A stretch of DNA of 64,000 nucleotides, taken from NCBI GenBank assembly GCA_028710565.1, contig JAQTTV010000015.1, positions 1 through 64,000 on the forward strand, read 5' to 3'. The position numbers were made by a program, and so were the translations under genes. Below are positions 36,938 to 45,494 of the stretch, one piece after another. Numbering within the stretch: the stretch's first letter is position 1; every line of letters starts with the position of its first letter. The notes beneath the pieces are model-generated. The model had not been told where the DNA came from, did no database searches, and saw only the letters and a program-made list of their open reading frames with translations. Origin of the DNA: Gallionella sp. (GTDB lineage: Bacteria > Pseudomonadota > Gammaproteobacteria > Burkholderiales > Gallionellaceae).

Positions 36938-37190
36938 ATTTGGCGAAGACCGCGTTGACTTGGGTATCCGTTGCAAAATCGCCACTTTCTGCATCCACTA
37001 TCCCCGCCTCAATGTCTTTCACTTGCCAGCTTTGGGTTTCGAGGTAGCGAGAAAGTGCTTCAAGCGTCACGAAACTTTTGGTGCGCGCCGTCGCTTTGGC
37101 TAACGCTTCAAGTTGCTGATACACGCCCACAGGGATGCGCACATTGATCGTGCGGGTTGAGGCTTCTTTGAGTGCGGTCGTCATGGTCAT
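36927..37190 (-). CDS. Ribbon-helix-helix antitoxin (ParD/CopG type)
   Basis: 87 residues. The strand STRTINVRIPVGVYQQLEALAKATARTKSFVTLEAL is the RHH DNA-binding fold; the C-terminal tail with DIEAGIVDAESGDFATD is typical of ParE-binding antitoxins. First gene of the pair. Confidence 0.9.
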   Translation of the reverse strand: MTMTTALKEASTRTINVRIPVGVYQQLEALAKATARTKSFVTLEALSRYLETQSWQVKDIEAGIVDAESGDFATDTQVNAVFAKYGA

Positions 37191-37207
37191 ATACGGTAAT
37201 GATTGTA

Positions 37208-37223
37208 ATACAGTGCATTGTAT
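37208..37223. promoter_or_regulatory. Possible RHH antitoxin operator
   Basis: ATACAGTGCATTGTAT is a near-palindrome 18 bp upstream of the antitoxin start, suitable for autoregulation. Confidence 0.4.
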
Positions 37224-37271
37224 GTTTTTCCATCATACTGTCAAATCAGCAATGCTCAATTCAAAATTTAT

Positions 37272-37389
37272 CTAGGGAAGCACTGATTTATTCGTCATTC
37301 CGACGAAGGTCGGAATCCAGTCCATTGATAATCAATCGTTTTTGCTTTAGCAAAAACAACAAAACCGAATAAATCAGTGCCTCCCTAGC
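37272..37389. mobile_element. MITE-like element with terminal inverted repeats
   Basis: 118 bp. The left end CTAGGGAAGCACTGATTTAT and right end ATAAATCAGTGCCTCCCTAG are inverted over about 23 bp with few mismatches. The interior has two smaller palindromes (ATTCCGACGAAGGTCGGAAT and TTTTTGCTTTAGCAAAAA). It encodes no protein. The ends resemble those of the element at 56740-56888. The remainder of the 37191-37513 gap holds the GGATTCGCC repeat at 37393-37472 and a TATAAT at 37476. Confidence 0.75.
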
Positions 37390-37513
37390 CAACGCGTAAG
37401 GTGGATTCGCCGCAGGGCAATCCACCATTCAGCAATCGGTGATTTGCCACGCGAATCCGCCCTACGTTTCTCCGTTATAATCCCCACCCCATCCACCGTC
37501 CGTTTGACATCCC

Positions 37514-40500
37514 ATGCTGTTTTCTTCTTCCCATTCTCGCCCGCGTTATTCCCAGTTGATTGGTTCGTCCGATGCGTTGGCGTTGGCGCAGTTGGCGGGG
37601 AAAGCTGCGCCGTTGGTGGTGGTGGCGGCGAATGCGTTGGAGGCGCAGCGGTTGGTGGAGGAAGTTGTGTTTTTTAATCCTAAGTTGCGGGTACATTTGT
37701 TGCCCGATTGGGAAACCTTGCCGTATGACCATTTTTCGCCGCATCAGGATTTGATTTCGGAGCGGCTATCGACTTTGCATCATGTGCGCAGTCAGTCTTG
37801 CGATGTGTTGGTTGTGCCTGTGACGACCGCGTTGTATCCGCTGCCGCCCGCCGAATACTTGGCGGCTTATACGTTTTTCTTGAAACGTGGTGCGAAGTTG
37901 AATATCGCCATCTTGCGCGAACAACTGATTTTTGCAGGCTATAGCCATGTGCAACAGGTGTTGTCGCCAGGGGAATTTTGCGTGCGTGGCGGGATTATTG
38001 ATTTGTTCGCCATGGGCAGCGTGTTGCCGTATCGCATTGATTTATTTGATGATGAGATCGACAAACTGGCGACCTTTGATGTGGACACCCAGCGCACTTT
38101 GTATCCCGTGCCCGAAATTCGGCTGTTACCCGCCCGCGAATATCCGCTGGATGATGCGGGGCAAGCGCGCTTTCGGCAAAGTTTTCGCGAACGTTTTGAA
38201 GGAGATCCTTCGCGTTCGCATTTGTACAAAAGCATCAGCAAGGGCATCGCGCCTGCGGGGATTGAGTATTATTTGCCGCTGTTTTTTGAGCAAACCGCGA
38301 CCTTGTTTGATTATTTGCCCAAACACGCCACGCTATGTTTGCATCACGATGTGGATGCGGCGATTAGTCAATTTGGCATCGACACGCAATCGCGCTACAA
38401 CTTGCTGCGCGGCGATCCGCAACGTCCTTTGTTGCCGCCCAAGGATTTATTTTTAAATAACGAAGCGTTTTTTGCCGCCGCCAAAGCCTTTGCACGCGTG
38501 GATATTTTGCCCAATGGCGAAACGCCCCAAAATGCCACGTTGTGCCAGACCGCTGCCTTACCTGACATTGCCGTCAATCGTCGTGCCGAAGTCCCCACGC
38601 AAGCCTTTTCCCAATTTCTAAACATGTTTAACGGCCGCACCTTGATCCTCGCGGACAGTATCGGGCGGCGCGAGATTTTGTCGGGCTATTTGCAGGAATA
38701 TGGCATCAAGCCCGTGGTGTGTGAGAACTACGCCGATTTTGTAGCCAGTTCGCAAAAGGTGATGTTGTCCGTGGCAACGTTGCACGCAGGTTTTGTGCTG
38801 TCCGACGAACCTTTGGCGATTGTTACCGAAAGCGAGTTATACGCCACGCAAGCACGCGGTCGTGTGCGCCGTGCGGGTAAGAAAACTAATGTCGAAGGCT
38901 TATTGCGAGATTTGTCCGAGCTGAAAGTGGGCGATCCTGTGGTGCATGAGCAACACGGTATTGCGCGCTATGAAGGGCTGATTAACCTTGATTTAGGCGA
39001 AGGGGAAGGCGAATTTTTGGTGCTGGCATACGCGGGCGGCGACAAATTGTATGTGCCTGTCTCGCAACTGCACGTCATCAGCCGCTACAGTGGCGGGGCG
39101 GCAGAAAGCGCGCCGCTACACAAATTGGGCAACGGCGCGTGGGAAAAGAGCAAACGCCGCGCCATGCAGCAAGTGCGCGATACGGCGGCAGAATTGTTGA
39201 ATTTGTACGCCCAACGTGCCTTGCGCAAGGGCGAAGCCTGCACCTTGAGTGCACATGATTACGAAGCCTTTGCGTCGGGATTCGGCTTTGAAGAAACGCC
39301 CGACCAGATGGCGGCAATTACCGCCGTGATTCAAGATTTGCAATCAGGCAAGCCTATGGACAGGCTGATTTGCGGCGATGTGGGCTTTGGCAAAACCGAA
39401 GTCGCCTTACGCGCCGCATTTGTCGCCGCGATGGCGGGCAAGCAAGTTGCGGTGCTGGTGCCGACCACGTTGTTGGCCGAGCAACATTTCCAAAACTTCT
39501 CCAGCCGTTTTGCCGAATTACCGATCCGCATCGCCGAATTATCCCGTTTCCGCTCTGCCAAAGACCAAACCCAATCCTTAAAAGAAATGGCAGAAGGCAA
39601 GCTGGACATCATCATCGGCACACACAAGCTGATCCAGAAAGACGTGAAGTTCCATAATCTGGGTTTGGTGATTATCGACGAAGAACACCGTTTTGGCGTG
39701 CAGCAGAAAGAACGCCTCAAAGCGTTGCGCGCCTCGGTGCATATTTTGACCCTGACCGCCACGCCGATTCCGCGCACCTTGGCGATGTCGTTAGAAGGGC
39801 TGCGCGATTTCTCCATTATCGCCACCGCGCCACAACGTCGCTTATCCATTAAAACTTTCGTAACCCAAACCAGCAACGGCATTATCCGCGAGGCGGTGTT
39901 GCGCGAACTCAAGCGCGGCGGGCAGGTGTATTTCTTGCACAATGAGGTTGAAACTATCCCTAACGTGTTGGAAAAATTGGAAAAACTCTTGCCCGAAGCG
40001 CGCATTCGCGTAGCACATGGGCAAATGGGCGAACGCGATTTGGAAAGCGTGATGCGCGATTTTTATCAACAACGCTTCAATATTTTGCTTTGCACCACCA
40101 TCATCGAAACGGGCATCGACATTCCCACCGCCAACACCATTATTATGAATCGGGCGGATCGCTTCGGCTTGGCGCAGTTGCACCAATTGCGCGGGCGGGT
40201 CGGGCGGTCGCACCATCAGGCGTATGCCTATTTACTGGTCGAAACCGAAGCCCTGACCGCGCAAGCCAAAAAACGCCTAGACGCGATTCAGTCGATGGAA
40301 CAACTCGGCAGCGGTTTTTACCTCGCCATGCACGATTTGGAAATTCGCGGCGCGGGCGAAGTGTTGGGCGAATCGCAAAGCGGCGAAATGCAGGAAATCG
40401 GCTTCGCGCTGTATAACGATATGCTGAACTCGGCAGTGTCATCACTCCGCCTAGGGCGCGAACCCGACATGGAACATCCGCTAGGGGTGACCACCGAAAT

Positions 40501-40921
40501 CAATTTGCACTGCCCTGCCCTGTTGCCGAATGACTATTGCAGCGACACGCACCAACGGCTGATGTTGTACAAACGCTTGGCGAATGGCGCGAATTTGGAC
40601 GACATTGACGAACTGCATCAAGAACTCATCGACCGCTTCGGCTTATTGCCCGAAGCTGCCAACACTTTACTAGACAGCCACCGCTTGCGCATCTTGGCAA
40701 AACCGCTGGGGATCAGCAAAGTCGATGCTTCCACCGAATCCATCCAAGTCCAATTTATCCCCAACCCACCCATCGACCCGATGCGGATTTTGAAAATGAT
40801 CCAAACCAAACGCCAGTACAAATTGGTGGGGCAGGATAAATTGAAAATTGAATTGAAATACAGTGAAGTCGCACAAAGAATTTTGGCGATCAAGGCTTTC
40901 TTCAAGGAGTTAATTGCTTAA
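37514..40921 (+). CDS. mfd: Transcription-repair coupling factor Mfd
   Basis: 1135 residues, near the usual 1150. It removes stalled RNA polymerase and recruits UvrA. N-terminal UvrB-like domains lead to the polymerase-binding domain (LKVGDPVVHEQHGIARYEGL), then the RecG-like motor with Walker A CGDVGFGKTEVALRAAF, DEEH box IIDEEHRFGVQQKE, motif III TLTATPIPRTL and the TRG segment, and the C-terminal UvrA-binding-site domain. ATG 37514 is the first start. It stands as a single gene. Confidence 0.97.
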   Translation: MLFSSSHSRPRYSQLIGSSDALALAQLAGKAAPLVVVAANALEAQRLVEEVVFFNPKLRVHLLPDWETLPYDHFSPHQDLISERLSTLHHVRSQSCDVLVVPVTTALYPLPPAEYLAAYTFFLKRGAKLNIAILREQLIFAGYSHVQQVLSPGEFCVRGGIIDLFAMGSVLPYRIDLFDDEIDKLATFDVDTQRTLYPVPEIRLLPAREYPLDDAGQARFRQSFRERFEGDPSRSHLYKSISKGIAPAGIEYYLPLFFEQTATLFDYLPKHATLCLHHDVDAAISQFGIDTQSRYNLLRGDPQRPLLPPKDLFLNNEAFFAAAKAFARVDILPNGETPQNATLCQTAALPDIAVNRRAEVPTQAFSQFLNMFNGRTLILADSIGRREILSGYLQEYGIKPVVCENYADFVASSQKVMLSVATLHAGFVLSDEPLAIVTESELYATQARGRVRRAGKKTNVEGLLRDLSELKVGDPVVHEQHGIARYEGLINLDLGEGEGEFLVLAYAGGDKLYVPVSQLHVISRYSGGAAESAPLHKLGNGAWEKSKRRAMQQVRDTAAELLNLYAQRALRKGEACTLSAHDYEAFASGFGFEETPDQMAAITAVIQDLQSGKPMDRLICGDVGFGKTEVALRAAFVAAMAGKQVAVLVPTTLLAEQHFQNFSSRFAELPIRIAELSRFRSAKDQTQSLKEMAEGKLDIIIGTHKLIQKDVKFHNLGLVIIDEEHRFGVQQKERLKALRASVHILTLTATPIPRTLAMSLEGLRDFSIIATAPQRRLSIKTFVTQTSNGIIREAVLRELKRGGQVYFLHNEVETIPNVLEKLEKLLPEARIRVAHGQMGERDLESVMRDFYQQRFNILLCTTIIETGIDIPTANTIIMNRADRFGLAQLHQLRGRVGRSHHQAYAYLLVETEALTAQAKKRLDAIQSMEQLGSGFYLAMHDLEIRGAGEVLGESQSGEMQEIGFALYNDMLNSAVSSLRLGREPDMEHPLGVTTEINLHCPALLPNDYCSDTHQRLMLYKRLANGANLDDIDELHQELIDRFGLLPEAANTLLDSHRLRILAKPLGISKVDASTESIQVQFIPNPPIDPMRILKMIQTKRQYKLVGQDKLKIELKYSEVAQRILAIKAFFKELIA

Positions 40922-41817
40922 TGCGAGATCGCCGCATCTTTGTAGTTCCGAGACGATGCAGAGCTGGATTTTACGGTTGAAGACGGCACACTGGCGGAAA
41001 TTTGTGAAGAACACTCAACATCAACCCATCCACCGTCAAACAAGGGAATTCGGCGACAAACATCCCAGTGGATCATCGCAAAGGCTGTTGAATTTATTGG
41101 GGCGAAACGGGTTGGATGTGTTGATTTAACAGGGAGAGTTGTTTTTTATCGCATGAGGGGGAGTCATTGCGGGGAGGGCAGGTTCGCACAGCAACCCGCC
41201 GATTTGGAATGAGGCTTTCCTACTGCGAATCTGTTTTTACGGATGATGCCAAGAAGAGTTCGTCCAACAACCCTAGCTTCTCGGCACCGCGTCAGATATA
41301 TCCGCTGGATTTATATAATTATTGATTGACACGCCTCTCACAAATCAGTAAGCAGCTTCACCCCCTCAGTTACATACAACCCTCCCCCGATCACAATCTT
41401 ATTCATAAATGGTTGTGATTGAGTGTTGCGCACCCATCATGATTCCCCCTCATATCGACACAGAGAATTTCGGTGCATAGCCACACTCATAATCAACTTA
41501 ATTTGTCCTTTATCCCCGTCTTTGCTAGACTTCCGCCCGCCGTCACCCCTCGCTAGGGTACCTATTTTCAATACTATCTAAGCATATCAACAAGGGTATC
41601 TAAGCATAGTTTTATGTGGAAATCGACCCCATCGTACTAAGCTTATGCTGACTGTATTTCTCGTCCGTTGAGTCAAGTTCGACATTTGTATGTTCTAACA
41701 GGCTGCTGTAAAACGTGATTTGCGAAGCCGAGACAAGGAAAAATGGGGCAAAAATGCTGAATTTACCTGCTGCAAAATAATGACATTAATTTGACCTCAA
41801 CAAACGAAAGGAAGCAC
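40922..41817. other. Gene-poor stretch after mfd
   Basis: About 900 bp. From 40946 to 41212 one frame stays open without an ATG until 41151 and reads DDAELDFTVEDGTLAEICEE and later WIIAKAVEFIGAKRVGCVDL; the composition looks protein-like, so this may be a decayed gene fragment. The rest shows nothing I can assign. Confidence 0.35.
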
Positions 41818-42792
41818 TTGAAACACCTTAACTTACTCAAATCACATTGGATTTTATGGCTAGTCGCGATATGGATTGCAGCCCCCGCACTGGCAGAAGA
41901 GCCACGGGAAATACGTCTGGACTATGCTTATTATTCCCCCAGCAGTTTAGTCTTAAAGCACTTTGGCTGGTTAGAAGAAGAATTTAAATCTTCGGGCATT
42001 CGCGTGGCGTGGATGTTCAGTGCTGGCAGTAATCGGGCATTAGACTATTTGAGCAGTGGCAGTGCAAATTTTGGGAGTGCAGCTGGGCTTTCAGCATTGG
42101 TTTCGCGTTCCGAAGGGCATGCTATTAAAGCCATTTATGTGTTTTCACGTCCTGAGTGGGTCGCTTTGGTCGTGAGTAAAAATAGCACGATTCAGCGGGT
42201 GCAGGATTTGCGAGGTAAAAAAATTGCCGTCACGAAAGGCACGGATGCTTATTTCTTCCTATTGCAGAGTTTGCGCCAATTTGGCGTAAAAAGAACTGAA
42301 GTAGAAATTGTAAATATTCCCCATGCAGAAGGGCGGATTGCGATGGAGCAAGGGCGGGTAGATGCTTGGGTAGGTCTGGATCCGCATATGGCAGATAGCC
42401 AATTGCAGATGGGTTCAAAGTTGCTATATCGCAATATCAATTTTATTAGCACGGGATTCCTGTGTGTCAACGAACAATTTGCCAAGCAATATCCGCAACA
42501 TGTTCGTAGCGTCATTAAGGCTTATGAAAAAGCACGCAAATGGATCATTGCCCATCCTGCCGAAGCTGCCAAATTACAATCCGAAGAGTCCAATGTACCG
42601 CTGAACTCAGCGCAATTACAACTTGAGCGCACCGATTTTTCCAATCCACGCATCGGCAAGGAACATCAAAGCGCCTTGCGTGCGGCAGCCCCTTTGTTAT
42701 TAGCAGAAGGTTTGGTGAAATCTGGGACCGATTTGAATAAAGTGATCGACGACTTGATTGACCCAAGCTTAGTAAAAGCAGTTAGTAAATAA
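41818..42792 (+). CDS. Orphan ABC substrate-binding protein (aliphatic sulfonate/SsuA type)
   Basis: 324 residues from TTG 41818, chosen because AAAGGA lies 6 nt upstream and the product then opens with a signal peptide (LNLLKSHWILWLVAIWIAAPALAEE). An alternative TTG at 41791 adds nine residues. The mature part (LVLKHFGWLEEEFKSSGIRV, LRGKKIAVTKGTDAYFFL, GRVDAWVGLDPHMAD) is the NMT1/SsuA type-2 periplasmic binding fold for sulfonates, taurine or related substrates. No permease or ATPase gene is adjacent. Confidence 0.85.
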   Translation: MKHLNLLKSHWILWLVAIWIAAPALAEEPREIRLDYAYYSPSSLVLKHFGWLEEEFKSSGIRVAWMFSAGSNRALDYLSSGSANFGSAAGLSALVSRSEGHAIKAIYVFSRPEWVALVVSKNSTIQRVQDLRGKKIAVTKGTDAYFFLLQSLRQFGVKRTEVEIVNIPHAEGRIAMEQGRVDAWVGLDPHMADSQLQMGSKLLYRNINFISTGFLCVNEQFAKQYPQHVRSVIKAYEKARKWIIAHPAEAAKLQSEESNVPLNSAQLQLERTDFSNPRIGKEHQSALRAAAPLLLAEGLVKSGTDLNKVIDDLIDPSLVKAVSK

Positions 42793-43372
42793 GCCGTCAC
42801 CTCGCGCAATAAGAATGACACGATTAAAACGTATCGTTGATTGAGTAGTGGTTTAACCCACAACTCGCGCAGTCGTTTATAATTTCAGCCACTCAGATAC
42901 GCATAAAGTACCGCCGCGACATAGCCTAGCTTTATCATAGTAGGCAATGATCGCGGGCTGACTGTTCATCATTACTTTCATCTACACATTACCAACAAAA
43001 AATCGGCACGAACCCACGCGTACAAACGCCATAATTTATCCTCAACCCACGTCATTACTTGATTTTTTACAGTAGACACTACGCAAGGCGAATCCATTTT
43101 CTACAATATGAAAAGGAAATGCAGATTTAATCTGCGCACATGCAAGTATCAAGTACAACCTCGAGCTTATTGCAAGGTGTAGCGAATTCCCACGTCAAAA
43201 AATACTACATAGTTTTCTTTGCAGTCTAGAACTTTTCGAAGACGGCTGTTTAACTTATCGACTACCGATAGCTCTTGCGCTAAGGCAATATCAGTACGCC
43301 CCCATTTCTGGTAGTATTCGCCCCCTTTGCACAGGGCTGCTGTGCGTTTAATTGCCTGATTTAGAGACAAAA
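42793..43372. other. Gene-poor stretch before prfC
   Basis: About 580 bp. A leftward open frame at 43167-43400 overlaps the prfC start and lacks a supported start. No repeat family or RNA gene is visible. Confidence 0.5.
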
Positions 43373-45004
43373 ATGAGTGAAAATTTAGAACAAACCGCAA
43401 CGACCTTCGCGGATGGCGTGGTACGCGAAGTCAAACGCCGTCGCACCTTTGCGATTATTTCTCACCCCGATGCGGGTAAAACCACCTTGACCGAGAAGTT
43501 GCTGCTGTTCGGCGGTGCGATTCAGATGGCAGGAACGGTGAAGGCGCGCAAAAGCGGTCGCCACGCGACTTCAGACTGGCTGGAAATCGAGAAGCAGCGC
43601 GGCATTTCTGTGGCGTCCTCGGTCATGCAGTTCACTTATGACGATTGCGTCATCAATTTGCTGGACACCCCAGGTCATCAAGATTTTTCGGAAGATACCT
43701 ATCGCGTGTTGACTGCGGTGGATGCAGCGGTGATGGTGGTCGATGCCGCCAAGGGCGTGGAAGAGCAGACCATTAAATTGCTGGAAGTATGCCGTTTGCG
43801 CAACACGCCCATCATTACCTTTATCAACAAACTAGACCGCGAAGTGCGCGAGCCATTGGAAGTGCTGGACGAAATCGAATCTGTCCTCAAAATCCATTGC
43901 GCGCCTGTGACGTGGCCGATTGGCATGGGCAAACGTTTCCAAGGGGTGTACCACTTGTTGAACGACGAAGTGTTGCGCTTTTTGCCTGGCGAAGCCAAAG
44001 CGGGACAAGAGGTGGAAACCTTGCGCGGCGCACAAATTGATCAGTTGGCGCAAGAGTGCCCCAGCGAAATGAAAACCATGCGCGAAGAAACCGAGCTGGT
44101 CATGGGTGCAGGCGCGTCATTTGATTTAGCACAGTTTTTGGCGGGACAGCAATCGCCCGTATTTTTCGGTTCAGGTGTGAACAACTTTGGCGTGCGTGAA
44201 GTGTTGCGCGCCTTGGTGGATTGGGCTCCCGCTCCCCTACCCCGCGCTACCGATGTGCGCATGGTCGAACCGACTGAACCCGCCTTCACAGGATTTGTGT
44301 TTAAAATTCAAGCCAATATGGATCCAAACCACCGCGACCGCATCGCTTTTTTACGCGTGTGTTCGGGGCAATATACCTCTGGCATGAAGGTCAAACATCG
44401 CCGCACAGGCAAAGATATGAAGCTGGCGAATGCGGTTACCTTTATGGCAAACGAGCGTTCGCGCTTAGACGAAGCCTTTGCGGGCGACATCATCGGGATT
44501 CACAATCACGGACAATTGCAAATTGGCGACGTGCTGACCGAAGGTGAATTGTTGACCTTCAAAGGTATTCCCTACTTCGCCCCCGAACTCTTCAGCCGAG
44601 CCCGCTTGCGCGACCCGATGAAAGCCAAACAATTGGAAAAAGGCTTGCGCCAATTGGGCGAAGAAGGCGCGGTGCAAGTGTTCGCGCCGCTGGTCGATAA
44701 CGCCTTACTGATCGGCGCGGTCGGACAATTGCAATTTGAAGTCGTGGAACATCGCCTCAAAGCCGAATACGGCGTGGATGCGGTGTTTGAACGCGCAGGC
44801 ATTCATACCGCCCGCTGGGTAACCTGTGCCGACACGAACCACCTCAACGAATTCGTCAAAGCCAACAGCGCGCGCCTCGCCAAAGATGTGGACGGCAACT
44901 ACGCGTACTTAGCGGACACAGGCGTGAATTTACGCTTAGCGCAAGAACGTTGGCCCAAAGTCCAATTCTTCGCCACGCGGGAACATGGGCAGCAACTGGG
45001 GTAA
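43373..45004 (+). CDS. prfC: Peptide chain release factor 3
   Basis: 543 residues from ATG 43373 ([20 protein letters not shown]); a TTG at 43352 is in frame but less likely. GTPase that recycles RF1/RF2 after termination. G1 is SHPDAGKTT, switch II region DTPGHQDF, G4 NKLD; the RF3 C-terminal domain with [25 protein letters not shown] follows. A Trypco1 gene starts 26 nt downstream in the same direction. Confidence 0.97.
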   Translation: MSENLEQTATTFADGVVREVKRRRTFAIISHPDAGKTTLTEKLLLFGGAIQMAGTVKARKSGRHATSDWLEIEKQRGISVASSVMQFTYDDCVINLLDTPGHQDFSEDTYRVLTAVDAAVMVVDAAKGVEEQTIKLLEVCRLRNTPIITFINKLDREVREPLEVLDEIESVLKIHCAPVTWPIGMGKRFQGVYHLLNDEVLRFLPGEAKAGQEVETLRGAQIDQLAQECPSEMKTMREETELVMGAGASFDLAQFLAGQQSPVFFGSGVNNFGVREVLRALVDWAPAPLPRATDVRMVEPTEPAFTGFVFKIQANMDPNHRDRIAFLRVCSGQYTSGMKVKHRRTGKDMKLANAVTFMANERSRLDEAFAGDIIGIHNHGQLQIGDVLTEGELLTFKGIPYFAPELFSRARLRDPMKAKQLEKGLRQLGEEGAVQVFAPLVDNALLIGAVGQLQFEVVEHRLKAEYGVDAVFERAGIHTARWVTCADTNHLNEFVKANSARLAKDVDGNYAYLADTGVNLRLAQERWPKVQFFATREHGQQLG

Positions 45005-45030
45005 TTCATCAATCAACATAGGAGCGCGTC

Positions 45031-45342
45031 ATGGCAAGCAAATTAGTGGAAATTCAAGGCGGCATTTTGATGGAAGTCGATGTGCCAGAAGACCAATTGC
45101 GCCAAATTTCAGGCGGCGGCATTGAACACATAGACCGCACCATCAGCGCGATAGAACCGCTGTTGCTCGCCGCCTGCAAACCGATTGCCAATGTCTTCGC
45201 CGAACTCAATAAAGACATGTCCGTGAGTGAAGTCTTGGTCGATATAGGACTAGGCTTCGCCGCCGAAGGAAATTTTTTCATCGCCAAAGGCAAAACCAAT
45301 GCCAGTTTGTCGATTAAATTGAAGCTTACCCCCAAAGCGTAA
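45031..45342 (+). CDS. Trypco1 (trypsin-co-occurring, CU044_2847-type) protein
   Basis: 103 residues. It begins with a short beta segment (KLVEIQGGILMEVDVPED), has a helix (ISAIEPLLLAACKPIANVFAEL), and ends with the family hallmark VDIGLGFAAEGNFFIAKGKT then LSIKLKLTP. Trypco1 domains were described as partners of trypsin-like proteases in predicted NTP-dependent conflict systems, and the next gene is such a protease. It may tether or regulate the protease. AGGAG lies 6 nt before ATG 45031. Confidence 0.82.
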   Translation: MASKLVEIQGGILMEVDVPEDQLRQISGGGIEHIDRTISAIEPLLLAACKPIANVFAELNKDMSVSEVLVDIGLGFAAEGNFFIAKGKTNASLSIKLKLTPKA

Positions 45343-45345
45343 CCC

Positions 45346-45430
45346 TCATCCCCAGCCCTTCTCCCAGCGGGAGAAGGGATTGTACATCAAAGCCCCTCGC
45401 CCTTTGGGAGAGGGGTTGGGGTGAGGGCAA
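45346..45430. repeat. Palindromic repeat pair between Trypco1 and protease genes
   Basis: CTTCTCCCAGCGGGAGAAGG and CCCCTCGCCCTTTGGGAGAG followed by GGGTTGGGGTGAGGG. Same family as the inserts in hsdR and hsdM. Confidence 0.85.
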
Positions 45431-45494
45431 CATGCTGCTATAAGTCATTTTCTTGTATCATCCACCCGCCCCATTCACCCGCAGGAATATCATC

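Noticed and set aside
39331..40005. 224-residue leftward frame opposite mfd
   Set aside because: Antisense of the conserved Mfd motor domain; no independent coding evidence.
43167..43400. Leftward 77-residue frame before prfC
   Set aside because: It overlaps the prfC start codon region, has no supported start, and shows no recognisable domain; at most a decayed fragment.
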